A stretch of 64,000 bases of DNA from Archivesica marissinica (GCA_014843695.1 CM026398.1:51251834-51315833), one strand, 5' to 3'; shown: positions 46,521-57,655, counted from the stretch's first letter. Numbers and translations are program-made. The notes: generated by a model not told the origin, from the sequence alone.

Positions 46521-46815
46521 TATTTGGAAACATTGGCCAAATATATTTTATTTACAGTGTATAATGCAAAAGAAGGTAAATATATAAGTAAGTAAATATT
46601 TTATTATTGTGACATTTAGAGATGTAAGCATATTTCCACACAATTACAAAAGTATATATGACTTATCAGAGATTAAATTGTGCCATACTGACATAATTAG
46701 GGTAGATCTTAATCGAGGGAACAACAATGCTGTGTAGATGATATCAACTGTCCACGGCCCACCCACCGAATTGTCCAGAATATGCCTAGTGGTCTTCCGA
46801 GACTGTCAGCCAATT
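46521..46815. other. Unique spacer
   Basis: Nothing recognised. Confidence 0.45.
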
Positions 46816-46819
46816 TTAA

Positions 46820-47242
46820 CCCTTTCAACACCACATACAGTCAAACCTGTGTTAGTGGTTACCTCTATTAAGCAGCCAACCTGCATTAAGCAGCCAGTTT
46901 TCAGATTCCCAATATGTTGTTTTATTATACATTTGACTTCTATTAAGCAGCCACCTGTGCTAAGCAGCCACTTTCTTTGATTCCCTTGGCTGGCTGCTTA
47001 AGACAGGTTTGACTGTACCTCTAAATAGGTGTACACCAGTGTAGATCCAGATGAGCCGGCTCGTGATAAGCTGTCTCATCAGGATCTGCACTTTTTGCCA
47101 GTAATACTATATTTAGTCAAAATTACCCATTTTAATAAATGACTGACTGTCAAAATGTAATTTTCTCAATAATATATTGGTCTAAAAATAAATAATATCG
47201 TGCACCAGTCGATATCAGTTACTGTGTGGGGAATGGGTTGGG
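46820..47242. mobile_element. MITE-P1 carrying a nested MITE-M1
   Basis: The left end CCCTTTCAACACCACA follows TTAA (46816-46819). The rest of MITE-P1 resumes at CCTCTAAATAGGTG (47018), with GATGAGCCGGCTCGTGATAA and GATCTGCACTTTTTGCCAGT. The right end GAATGGG-TTGGG is slightly altered before TTAA (47243-47246). The gap between the two halves is one MITE-M1. Confidence 0.9.
46838..47015. mobile_element. MITE-M1 nested in MITE-P1
   Basis: CAGTCAAACCTGTGTTAG at the left, GACAGGTTTGACTG at the right, TA at 46836-46837 and 47016-47017. Removing the element and one TA leaves CACATACCTC, which matches the MITE-P1 copy at 22656-22879 in this position. Confidence 0.93.
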
Positions 47243-47716
47243 TTAATCTTCTGCCAATTATTCTTGCAGGATCTTTACATACATGAATGCAAACCATATA
47301 ATGGTAAACGAGGCTGATCTCTTTAATGGCTTACAATTTATAGCTGCCAATTTCTGCAATATATATAACCCAGCACTTGTTAAACTTTCTGCTAGAACTT
47401 CCACAAAGAACATTTTTCATGTGTTTACTCAAGAATTCTAATAGTTTTCTGGACTTCACCTTCTTTGAAGTCAGTAAATTATCTTCAAGTGCCTCATTCA
47501 TTTAGGTTATTTGTAATTGATGATGATGATGATAATGCCTAAGTAGCTGAAGTAGCCCCTCCCTATCTGTCAATGCCCCCAGGTAGCAGGAATCATGTGT
47601 CAGTTTTATCAAACTTTTATCAAAGATTTGAGATAGAACAACTCCAGCCTTACAGGAGTATAAGTTTCATGGGAAGGAAAATGGATCTCCTGGAAATGAC
47701 CATACGTTTGGATATA

Positions 47717-47913
47717 CAGTCTACATCTGTTATGTCAAAGTCGGTTATGTCGAATTATCTGGTTATCTCGAAGTCAGATCAAAGTCTCGTTTCAGACACT
47801 ATCATTTTACATATAACTCGCTCCGTTTATATATAATTTCGTTAAGTCAAACTTCGGTTATGTCGAAGTATTTTGTCCGGTCAGACGGAATTGGACATAA
47901 CGGATGTAGACTG
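47717..47913. mobile_element. MITE-M2 (TA-flanked)
   Basis: CAGTCTACATCTGTTATGTC at the left and GACATAACGGATGTAGACTG at the right are near-perfect inverted termini, flanked by TA (47715-47716, 47914-47915). 197 bp. Shares GTTATCTCGAAGTCAGATCA with 12460-12624. Confidence 0.93.
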
Positions 47914-47932
47914 TAGAAGTTTGTTTGTATTA

Positions 47933-47977
47933 TTGGCTGCTTAATGGAGGTGACCACTAAAACTGGTTTGTACGGTA
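47933..47977. mobile_element. MITE-M1 right-end fragment
   Basis: GGCTGCTTAATGGAGGTGAC followed by CACTAAAACTGGTTTGTACGGTA matches the last ~45 bp of MITE-M1. The left part is absent. Confidence 0.75.
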
Positions 47978-48035
47978 GCATAGATAGATATACCAGCAAT
48001 TAGCTCTCAACCAGTCGGGATGCTAGATTGTGGGT

Positions 48036-48302
48036 GGTGGGGACCTCTGTGACCAAGTGGTTAAGATCGTTGAAATCACTGAGGGTGTCAAATGATATCA
48101 CTTGAGGAAGCTATCCAGTTGGCTTCTGGAAGGTCGGTCAAGCCCTGTCTGAACCACTCTTGTGATGTCTGTAGGCAAGACCTATTAAATCCACATTACC
48201 TCTTCTCTCTCCCTCATGGCGATGGATTCCATCTCGATAGCGATTAATCTAATGTTGAAAATTTTGTTTCGCAATTGAGCTAAATTGAATGTGTATAAAC
48301 TA
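48036..48302 (+). mobile_element. Chimeric SINE: SINE-S head joined to SINE-L tail
   Basis: Starts like SINE-S (ACCTCTGTGACCAAGTGGTT, GAGGAAGCTATCCAGTTGGC, the latter shared with 57358-57520), then from about 48172 continues as SINE-L body and tail (TAGGCAAGACC, CCTCTTCTCTCTCCCTCATG, TTTCGCAATTGAGCTAAATT). The join has no intervening unrelated sequence. Confidence 0.8.
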
Positions 48303-48895
48303 ATTGTACAAGCACGTGTACTGGCAACCGATTCTGGAACTTATTTATCCTAGTTTGATTTTTAGGACAAAGAACTTAATTAGGTAGCATATGTGCCCAG
48401 TTTTCTAGATTTCAAAACATTTTGGTTTGGCGAAAATTATATGACAAGAGTCATTAGTAATTGGAATGTTTTGTCTGTTACCGCAAGACAATGAAGGAAG
48501 TGCTGTGAATTTTTATGGAATTACAAATGATAAAATCAAGTTTTCATGTGTTTATAACAACTTTCTGAGATGATCTACTTTGGTCAGGGTCAGAGGTTGT
48601 GTTTGTTTGGAATCTAGTAGAAATCTTGACAGGAATTGATAGAGAAGAGTAACATGTTCTGGAAGATAGACCAGCTAGTTGATTAGCACTTCAATACCCA
48701 TGTAGGCAGCGGTTGAAGTAAAGTTAGTCAGACTTGAAGTATAGAGGCAGCATATATTAGGGGTTTTAAGGCTTGCAAGGCAGTATATGCATGTCAAGAC
48801 AGGACAGGATTTTACTCTGTTTGATCAGGTTTGTGTTTCTCTTCGCCTCTTTCATTGTTAATACTTAATTCTTTATTCCTAACTGTGAACATACA
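48303..48895. other. Unique AT-rich DNA
   Basis: Nothing recognised. Confidence 0.45.
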
Positions 48896-48899
48896 TAGT

Positions 48900-49292
48900 T
48901 TATGCTCTTATCTGAATTATGAGAGAAGATATCAAAACGATAACTCTTAGGGAACTCTTCTAGAATCCTGAGATCATTATTCACTTCTTCCTTTGTTTAG
49001 TATTTATTTCCCTGTTCCTATCTGTGTGTGTGTGCATGAGCATACATAATTGTGCTCTCATCTGCCACAAAAGAACCATAACTCTTAGAGACTCTTCTAG
49101 AATCGCGAGATCATTCTTCACTTCTTCCTGTATTTAGTATTTATTTCCCTGTTCCTATCTGTGTGTGTGCATGAGCATACATAATTGTGCTCTCATCTGC
49201 CACAAAAGGCCCATAGCTCGTAGAGACTCTTCTAGAATCCCGAGATCATTCTTCACTTCTTCCTTTGTTTAATATTTATTTCCCTGTTCCTA

Positions 49293-49367
<75 letters not shown>

Positions 49368-49690
49368 GCGTGTGCGTGTGCGTGTGCATGAGCATACATA
49401 ATTGTGCTCTCATCTGCCACAAAAGAACCATAACTCTTAGAGACTCTTCTAGAATCGCGAGATCATTCTTCACTTCTTCCTGTGTTTAGTATTTATTTCC
49501 CTGTTCCTATATGTGTGTGTGCATGAGCATACATAATTGTGCTCTCATCTGCCACAAAAGGACCATAACTCTTAGAGACTCTTCTAGAATCCCGAGATCA
49601 TTTTTCACTTCTTCCTTTGTTTAGTATTTATTTCCCTGTTCCTATCTCTGTGTATGTGTGTGCGTGCCGTGCCGTGCGTGCGTAAATGTG
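48900..49690. repeat. 135-bp tandem repeat with internal TG tract
   Basis: CACTTCTTCCT starts units at 48982, 49119, 49254, 49471 and 49606. Each has TATTTCCCTGTTCCTATCTG, a TG run, GCATGAGCATACATAATTGT and ACTCTTCTAGAATC. Units are 135-137 bp except one 217-bp unit with a long TG run. Confidence 0.94.
49295..49386. repeat. (TG)n microsatellite
   Basis: About 92 bp of TG with four CG interruptions (GCGTGTGCGTG) at the right. It is an expanded form of the short TG run present in every unit of the surrounding 135-bp repeat. Confidence 0.97.
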
Positions 49691-49699
49691 CTCTCATCA

Positions 49700-50500
49700 T
49701 GCCAAAAAAGGGCCATGACTCTTTACGAAAACTTTTTTAAATCAGACCAATTATTTCTGATATCCTGAATCATTAGAGCTAAGACTGCTCCCACCAGTAT
49801 ATAAACATTTACCTTTTGACCAGGTCTGCTGCTGGGAGGCCGCATTCTGTTTCTATTTTGATGTTTATTTAATGAAGACATTGAGAAATTATCAAGGAAT
49901 TAAGGAGAAGCTGGGAGGTGTAAGGAGATTCAGTGTATTCTGGTGTTACAAGTCTTTGTTTTCTTTTTTGTGCCACTAATGAGATATAAATGTAAAAATT
50001 GTTTAAATAAATAGATGCAGGTGGTCTAATGGTGTGCTCCCTTGTGCTTTTCTGCAATTTTCTGTGATACATGCCTTGGAAAGTGTGAAGTAAGTTAAAA
50101 CGCTCCAAATTAACTAAGCTGGTAATACATGTGTCTCACAGTTGCGATATACATGTTTTTTCTTTGAACATATAAACTTCAAAGACATTCAGGCATCTTT
50201 TTCTGAGTAACCAGATGTACATAAAATGAATATGACATGCATGTTTTTAATCAAACAAGTCATGCAAGGTTGCAAAGCAGTTGGTTAATTGCCTGGATGG
50301 TTAGATATGGGCTTTACAGTTTCCAATCATTTTGTGCCAGAATAATGGTTAGATTAGAATTGTGCTCATGAAAATTGTGGGATTGAAACAGAAGCACATG
50401 GTGGGCTCTACTCTTAGAGCTTGATTGAAAGAGCGAACATGGTCCTACATGTATGTACATATTATTTATACTTGACTTTGATTATTCAAAGAAATAGATA
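49700..50500. other. Unique AT-rich DNA
   Basis: No element, array or coding signal recognised. Confidence 0.5.
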
Positions 50501-50508
50501 TTGTTTAA

Positions 50509-50741
50509 CCCTTTCAACACCGCAGACCTCTAAATAGGCTTACAAAAAGTGTAGATCCAGATGAGCCGGCTCATGATGAGCCGTCTCATCAGGATCTGCA
50601 CTTTTTGCCAGTGATATGACTATTTTTAGACATAATTACCCATTTTGATAAATGAACTTGTCCAAATGTGATTTTCTGATTCATTTATTGGTTTATGAAT
50701 ATCATGGACCAGTCCATGTGAGTTACTTGGTGTTGAATGGG
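50509..50741. mobile_element. MITE-P1, intact TTAA flanks
   Basis: CCCTTTCAACACCGCAGACC at the left, CTTGGTGTTGAATGGG at the right, TTAA at 50505-50508 and 50742-50745. The internal hairpin GATGAGCCGGCTCATGATGA / GCCGTCTCATC is intact. Confidence 0.93.
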
Positions 50742-50799
50742 TTAAACTACAGCGAACAGGTGGGGTTGGTTGATGTTTGTATCTTAGGAAATGGAAATA

Positions 50800-50977
50800 C
50801 AGTCAAACCTGTGTTAAGCTGCCAGCCAAGGGAATCACAGAAAATGACTGCTTAGCACAGGTGGCTGCTTAATAGAGGACAAATGTATAATAAAACAGCA
50901 TATTGGGAATCTGGAAACTGGCTGCTTTAATACAGGTTGGTTGCTTAATAGAGGTGACCACTAACACGGGTTTACTG
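50800..50977. mobile_element. MITE-M1
   Basis: CAGTCAAACCTGTGTTAAGC at the left. The right end is shortened (ACGGGTTTACTG). TA lies on both sides (50798-50799, 50978-50979). Interior with CACAGGTGGCTGCTTAATAG. Confidence 0.9.
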
Positions 50978-50979
50978 TA

Positions 50980-51682
50980 AATCTGAACAAGAGTAAAGTA
51001 AATCCTTGCAAGTCACTGTAATTGGAGAAACTTTGGAAGTTGGTCTGATGGAAATATCCCTTGTTTAATCTTCACAGTCTTAGAATTGATGTGGTTATGC
51101 CAAAAGTGTTACCTTCTGAATATAAAGTAATCACTGCACTATTTAAATGTGAAGAAAATGCTTGCATTTATGTACAACCAATCTGAGTGTAATTGGTTGT
51201 GGGAACATTTCATCCAGGTAAAGTGACATGGACCACATGGGAATAGCATCTTCAATATCTGATCTCTCCGGTTACAGCAAGCTCTGTCAGGTATTCCAAG
51301 AGGCTGATAGAGACTGATTACTGACTGGTTTATGACCTGCTTCTCCATAATGGCAAAAGTGACAACTATCCCATACATCTTGTAAACCAGTCCAGCAGGA
51401 AACACCAAGTGTCAAGAAATGTCAAAATCCTGTGAATCAGTCTAGTTTAGTATGATGTCTGGGGATTTTAATGACCTTTGCACTCTTGTTAAGAAATGAC
51501 TTAGAGCCATTGGCATTCATTTTCTTTCAAATTGAATATACTTCAGTGTGTGAGATGAGAAGTCTGATAAGATTTGGATATATTAGTTGATGCTTGAAGA
51601 AACCTAAATGTTTGGGACGGTAAGGGTTATAGCAGTCCCTTGTCCTAATCACTGGAATGTCTGATATAGTATACCGGCACAT
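50980..51682. other. Unique DNA
   Basis: No element, array or domain-bearing ORF recognised. Confidence 0.5.
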
Positions 51683-51706
51683 TTTAGCGCCAGAAGCTCT
51701 GATATT

Positions 51707-51904
51707 GTGGCGTCCGTGGTCCAATGGTAGAGCGTCGGATTTGGAATCGAACGGTCCGGGTTCGATACTCAGTCAGGCCACGTATGTAGTGTTATTGAGC
51801 AAGGCACCTCACACACATTACTTAGTACTGGTTAACCGCTATGGTCGGCTAAGCATGCCCAGGAAAACATGTCTAGGTCCCCACAAGGGGTTTGACATTA
51901 ATGG
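51707..51904 (+). mobile_element. SINE-C, tRNA-like SINE with CATA tail
   Basis: The head GTGGCGTCCGTGGTCCAATG has an A box (TGGTCCAATGGTAGAGC) and a B box GGGTTCGATACTC. The ends GTGGC / GCCAC pair like an acceptor stem. The body has GAGCAAGGCACCTCACACAC and AAAACATGTCTAGGTCC. It ends GGGGTTTGACATTAATGGTA directly before the CATA array. A second copy is at 63000-63215. Confidence 0.9.
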
Positions 51905-52953
51905 TACATACATACATACATACTACATACATACATACATACATACATACATACATACATACATACATACATACATACATACATACATACATACATACAT
52001 ACATACATACATACATACATACATACATACTACATACATACATACATACAACATACATACACATACATACATACACATACATACATACATACATACATAC
52101 ATACATACATACATACATACATACATACATACATACATACATACATACATACATACATACATACATACATACATACATACATACATACATACATACATAC
52201 ATACATACATACATACATACATACATACATACATACATACATACATACATACATACATACATACATACATACATACATACATACATACATACATACATAC
52301 ATACATACATACATACATACATACATACATACATACATACATACATACATACATACATACATACATACATACATACATACATACATACATACATACATAC
52401 ATACATACATACATACATACATACATACATACATACATACATACATACATACATACATACATACACATACATACATACATACATACATACATACATACAT
52501 ACATACATACATACATACATACATACATACATACATACATACATACATACATACATACATACATACATACATACATACATACATACATACATACATACTA
52601 CATACATACATACATACATACATACATACATACATACATACATACATACATACATACATACATACTACATACATACATACATACATACATACATACATAC
52701 ATACATACATACATCTACATACATACATACATACATCATACATACATACATACATACATACATACATACATACATACATACATACATACATACATACATA
52801 CATACATACATACATACATACATACATACATACATACATACATACATACATACATACATACATACATACATACATACATACATACATACATACATACATA
52901 CATACATACATACATACATACATACATACATACATACATACATACATACATAC
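51905..52953. repeat. 1-kb (CATA)n microsatellite
   Basis: About 260 CATA repeats with rare interruptions (ACTACAT, ACACAT, CATCTACAT, CATCATA). It starts as the SINE-C tail. ORFs of up to 470 codons here consist of the repeat. Confidence 0.97.
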
Positions 52954-53082
52954 TCCAGAAACAATGCACAGGGTTCCCTCTGTCTGAATGTTTGTCTGCG
53001 CCACTTCTGTCACCAATTGAAAATCACTGGAGCCAATTAAAACAACTAGGAACTAAGAGCCATATAGTTCACAAATAAATAG
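52954..53082. other. Short unique segment after the CATA array
   Basis: Ends AGTTCACAAATAAATAG. One frame reads LSPIENHWSQLK, faintly like the NPIENLW.LK block of Tc1-type transposases. Too short to call. It is followed by a 24-bp repeat of the sequence that precedes SINE-C. Confidence 0.35.
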
Positions 53083-53180
53083 TTTAGCTCCAGAAGCTCT
53101 GATATTCCAGGAACAACAAGTGTGCTTCCCTGTTGCACTGATATAATTTTCAAAAACTTTTCTGATCAGTTTTGTTACTT

Positions 53181-53985
53181 AATGTATGTCATATTGGTAA
53201 TGGCATCAAGAGGTGCTTCTATGAGGGAATGGGTTAACCCTTTCAACCCCACAGGCCTCTAAATAGGCTTATGAAAAGTGTAGATCCAGATGAGCCGGCT
53301 CATAACGAGCCGTCTCATCAGGATCTGCACTTTTTTGCCAGTAATAATTATTACTATTTTTAGATAAAATTACCCATTTTGATAAATGAACTGGTCCAAA
53401 GGTAATTTTCTTATTAATTTATTGGTCTAAAAATAGCATGCACCAGTCCATGTCAGTTACTTGGGGTTGAAAGGGTTAATGTATGTCATATTGGTAATGG
53501 CATCAAGAGGTGCTTCTATGAGGGAATGGGTTAATGTATGTCGTATTGGTAATGGCATCAAGAGGTGCTTCTATGAGGAAAGGGTTAATGTATGTCATAT
53601 TGGTAATGGCATCAAGAGGTGCTTCTATGAGGAAAGGGTTAATGTATGTCATATTGGTAATGGCATCAAGAGGTGCTTCTATGAGGGAATGGGTTAATGT
53701 ATGTCGTATTGGTAATGGCATCAAGAGGTACTTCTATGAGGGAAAGGGTTAATGTATGTCATATTGGTAATGGCATCAAGAGGTGCTTCTATGAGGGAAT
53801 GGGTTAATGTATGTCGTATTGGTAATGGCATCAAGAGGTGCTTCTATGAGGGAAAGGGTTAATGTATGTCATATTGGTAATGGCATCAAGAGGTGCTTCT
53901 ATGAGGGAATGGGTTAATGTATGTCATATTGGTAATGGCATCAAGAGGTGCTTCTATGAGGGAAAGGGTTAATTGTATCTCTGAT
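53181..53985. repeat. 54-55-bp minisatellite, split by a MITE
   Basis: About ten units with AATGTATGTCATATTGGTAA, TGGCATCAAGAGGTGCTTCT and ATGAGGGAA(T/A)GGGTT. The first unit (53181-53237) is separated from the rest by MITE-P1. Variants GAATGGG and GAAAGGG alternate irregularly. Confidence 0.95.
53238..53475. mobile_element. MITE-P1 inserted in the 55-bp array
   Basis: Perfect 13-bp termini CCCTTTCAACCCC / GGGGTTGAAAGGG, TTAA at 53234-53237 and 53476-53479. The target TTAA is part of the minisatellite unit (GGGTTAATGTATG), and the unit sequence continues on both sides. 238 bp, the best preserved copy here. Confidence 0.96.
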
Positions 53986-54116
53986 ATTTCAATATGTTTA
54001 CAGCTGTTGGTTCTTTGGCACTCTGATATTCCAGCTGATACACATCTAGCTGTTAATAGCTTGGTTCTGTGTTGCTATGCTCTTGATATTTGAACAGGTA
54101 TACATTTTTGGTTCCC

Positions 54117-55300
54117 TATAGTTTTAGCGGATCTTCCAACGGATATACAGGTTTTGGTTCCCTGTAGCTCTAGCTCATCTGATATACAGGTTTTGATTTC
54201 CTGTAGCTCTAGCTGATCTGATATACAGGTTTTGGTTCCCTGTAGCGCTGATCTTCCAAGAGGTATACAGGTTTTGGTTCCCTGTAGCTCTAGCTGATCT
54301 GATATACAGGTTTTGGTTCCCTGTAGCTCTAGCTGATCTGATATACAGGTTTTGGTTCCCTGTATCGCTGATCATCCAAGAGGTATACAGGTTTTGGTTC
54401 CCTGTAGCTCTAGCTGATCTGATATACAGGTTTTGGTTCCCTGTAGCTCTGATCTTCCAAGAGGTATACAGGTTTTGCTTCCCTATAGGTCTAGCTCATC
54501 TGATATACAGGTTTTGATTTCCTGTAGCTCTAGCTGATCTGATATACAGGTTTTGGTTCCCTGTAGCGCTGATCTTCCAAGAGGTATACAGGTTTTGGTT
54601 CCCTGTAGCTCTAGCTGATCTGATATACAGGTTTTGGTTCCCTGTAGCTCTAGCTGATCTGATATACAGGTTTTGGTTCCCTGTAGCGCTGATCTTCCAA
54701 GAGGTATACAGGTTTTGGTTCCCTGTAGCTCTAGCTCATCTGATATACAGGTTTTGATTTCCTGTAGCTCTAGCTGATCTGATATACAGGTTTTGGTTCC
54801 CTGTAGTGCTGATCTTCCAAGAGGTATACAGGTTTTAGTTCCCTGTAGCTCTAGCTGATCTGATATACAGGTTTTGGTTCCCTGTAGCTCTAGCTGATCT
54901 GATATACAGGTTTTGGTTCCCTGTAGCGCTGATCTTCCAAGAGGTATACAGGTTTTGGTTCCCTGTAGCTCTAGCTGATCTGATATACAGGTTTTGGTTC
55001 CCTGTAGCTCTGATCTTCCAAGAGGTATACAGGTTTTGGTTCCCTGTAGCACTGATCTTCCAAGAGGTATACAGGTTTTGGTTCCCTGTAGCTCTAGCTG
55101 ATCTGATATACAGGTTTTGGTTCCCTGTAGCGCTGATCTTCCAAGAGGTATACAGGTTTTGGTTCCCTGTAGCGCTGATCTTCCAAGAGGTATACAGGTT
55201 TTGGTTCCCTGTAGCTCTAGCTGATCTGATATACAGGTTTTGGTTCCCTGTAGCGCTGATCTTCCAAGAGGTATACAGATTTTGGTTCCCTATAACTCTG
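54117..55300. repeat. 39/42-bp composite minisatellite
   Basis: About 29 units sharing TATACAGGTTTTGGTTCCCT followed either by GTAGCTCTAGCTGATCTGA (39 bp) or by GTAGCGCTGATCTTCCAAGAGG (42 bp). Degenerate relatives extend left to about 53990. Both periods are multiples of three, so minus-strand ORFs run through. Confidence 0.94.
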
Positions 55301-55319
55301 ATATTTGAACATGTATGCA

Positions 55320-56225
55320 AACATTAGTTCATACACGTGGACATTATGTTTGTGCCCTGTGATCGCTTGTACCCTGCTGATCGTTTCAAGTGATTCCAAA
55401 ATCTTACGAGGGGGCTTAAAATGAATGGTTACTGTCATTGACAGTCAATCACTTGTCCTCATCGCTGTGTGTTCAAGTCCTTCCTAAGGATCGCATTATT
55501 TCGCTATGAGAATGCACCTCCTACAATATGTACATATTTTGTCATAACCTCAAATGCAGGGAATTTTTTTTTTATTATTTATTTTATAATAACAAAACAT
55601 ACTATGTCTAGCAATTGGGTTTCTTTCACATATTGCAATTGACATTTGCAAATGTAGGTTTAAAGTATATAATATATTATAAATACATGGAATTTAAATG
55701 AGGTAACTAGTATAAATGCATGGGGATTCATTATATGAAGGGGTTTATTTGGAGTGGGTTAATTATTATCAAATTTGATGCAAGGTTGATTATTATAATT
55801 GCTTGTAATTTGGAGTGGGTTATTATCAAGGGAGGGCATTTTGATGGGGCTATTATAAATGCAGAGGTCTGACTGCCAAGCAAAGGTTCCTCTTCTGCCT
55901 TCCGTAAAGTTACTATCTATTTTCTTGGAAGATTTCATAGAAACGATGTTTGTAGTAGAACCATACAGATTATACATAACTCACATGTTTACTGCCTCCT
56001 TGTTAGACATGTATAGCAACATCAAACGAAATGTTTAATTTAATTTAACTCATTTTAAAAGGGTTACAGCTTTTATTTGTGTGAATAATCATGTTTATGA
56101 GGACACCTGCTGGCTATAAGTGAGGATAGAGAAAACAAATGTATGGCACTAGAGGTGGCTAGGTACATTGTAGTAAAACTGGGTAATGCTGAACAAGTAT
56201 GCAATCCCTGTTCGTGGACATTCCA
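55320..56225. other. Unique AT-rich DNA
   Basis: No recognised element or gene. GGAGTGGGTTA occurs twice (55752, 55812). Confidence 0.5.
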
Positions 56226-56234
56226 GTGTTTAAC

Positions 56235-57020
56235 CCTTAACCTGTTCCCTCATAGAAGCAACCCTTTCCCTCATAGAGGCAACCCTTTCCCTCATAGAGG
56301 CACCTCTTTCCCTCATAGAAGCAACCCTTTCCCTCATAGAAGCAACCCTTTCCCTCATAGAGGCACCTCTTTCCCTCATAGAAGCACCTCTTTCCCTCAT
56401 AGAAGTACCTCTTTCCCTCATAGAAGCACCTCTTTCCCTCATAGAAGCACCTCTTTCCCTCATAGAAGCACCTCTTTCCCTCATAGAACTACCTCTTTCC
56501 CTCATAGAAGCACCTCTTTCCCTCATAGAAGTACCTCTTTCCCTCATAGAAGCACCTCTTTCCCTCATAGAAGCAACCCTTTCCCTCATAGAGGCAACCC
56601 TTTCCCTCATAGAGGCACCCCTTTCCCTCATAGAAGCACCTCTTTCCCTCATAGAAGCACCTCTTTCCCTCATAGAAGCACCGAACCCTTTCCCTCATAG
56701 AAGCAACCCTTTCCCTCATAGAGGCACCTCTTTCCCTCATAGAGGCACCTCTTTCCCTCATAGAAGCAACCCTTTCCCTCATAGAAGCAACCCTTTCCCT
56801 CATACTCATAGAAGCAACCCTTTCCCTCATAGAAGCAACCCTTTCCCCCATAGAGGCACCTCTTTCCCTCATAGAGGCACCTCTTTCCCTCATACAGGCA
56901 CCTCTTTCCCTCATAGAAGCAACCCTTTCCCTCATAGAGGCACATCTTTCCCTCATAGAAGCACCTCTTTCCCTCATAGAAGCACCTCTTGACGTCATTA
57001 CCAATATGACATACATTGAC
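56235..57020. repeat. 21-bp minisatellite related to the 55-bp array
   Basis: About 36 copies of a 21-bp unit, CTTTCCCTCATAGAAGCACC or a CATAGAGGC / AACCC variant. At the right edge it runs into CACCTCTTGACGTCATTACC and AATATGACATACATTGAC, the reverse complement of the 54-55-bp unit of 53181-53985. The array is an inverted, internally shortened derivative of that unit. Confidence 0.95.
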
Positions 57021-57196
57021 AATGTAGTAGCCAAGCCAATGTTCATAATAATGGCCAGAATCTCATGTAGTCCCAGTAATATCTATGGAGGTGGGATAGA
57101 TATGGCCACTACTTATCCACTGCATGATAGCTAAATGGCTGTCATTTGTATGGAGATATAATAGTATATTAACCTAAATCTCTATGAAGGAAAGGG
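57021..57196. other. Spacer with a minisatellite scrap
   Basis: Mostly unique. Ends CTCTATGAAGGAAAGGGTTA, a remnant of the 55-bp unit. Confidence 0.55.
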
Positions 57197-57200
57197 TTAA

Positions 57201-57357
57201 AACCTGCCAAAGTCGCTTTTGCAAACAGCATAGAGCCAGATCAGACGATACACAGAATGAGCACAGAGCATTGCATCCTGATCAGGATCTATGCTGTTTG
57301 CTATTCGGATAGTGGAACTAAAACACTTGTCTGAATAGCAAACAACGTAGATCCTGA
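57201..57357. mobile_element. MITE-P2, right end missing
   Basis: Starts AACCTGCCAAAGTCGCTTTT after TTAA (57197-57200). Contains GATCAGACGATACAC, CTATGCTGTTTGCTATTCGG and GAATAGCAAACAACGTAGAT. It is cut at CCTGATCA where a SINE-S fragment starts. Confidence 0.85.
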
Positions 57358-57520
57358 TCAAGTGAGGAAGCTATCCAGTTGGCTTGTGGAAGGTTGGTGG
57401 TTTTGCCCATCCGTGCCTGCAATGCTGCTCTGAGTGCTCTGCGGTCTTCTTCAACCAATAATAGCTGGAGAGTTGCCATACGACCTAAGCTGTTGATGCA
57501 AATGTAAACCCCAAAACAAA
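57358..57520 (+). mobile_element. SINE-S fragment
   Basis: AGTGAGGAAGCTATCCAGTT and CCAATAATAGCTGGAGAGTT match SINE-S (48100 and 30457 regions). The tRNA head is missing. Tail AAATGTAAACCCCAAAACAA. Confidence 0.7.
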
Positions 57521-57655
57521 CAATATGAACATGTCTCTGTAAACGGTGTATATAACTGCATGATTCTTGGCAATGGCCATGCATATAATTAGGTTTATGC
57601 CATTTGGTATCCGTATGCATATTTTGACTAGGAAAGCATTAAAATGGTTGCTTAA

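Noticed and set aside
51657..53078. 473-codon IHTY-repeat ORF
   Set aside because: It reads through the (CATA)n array.
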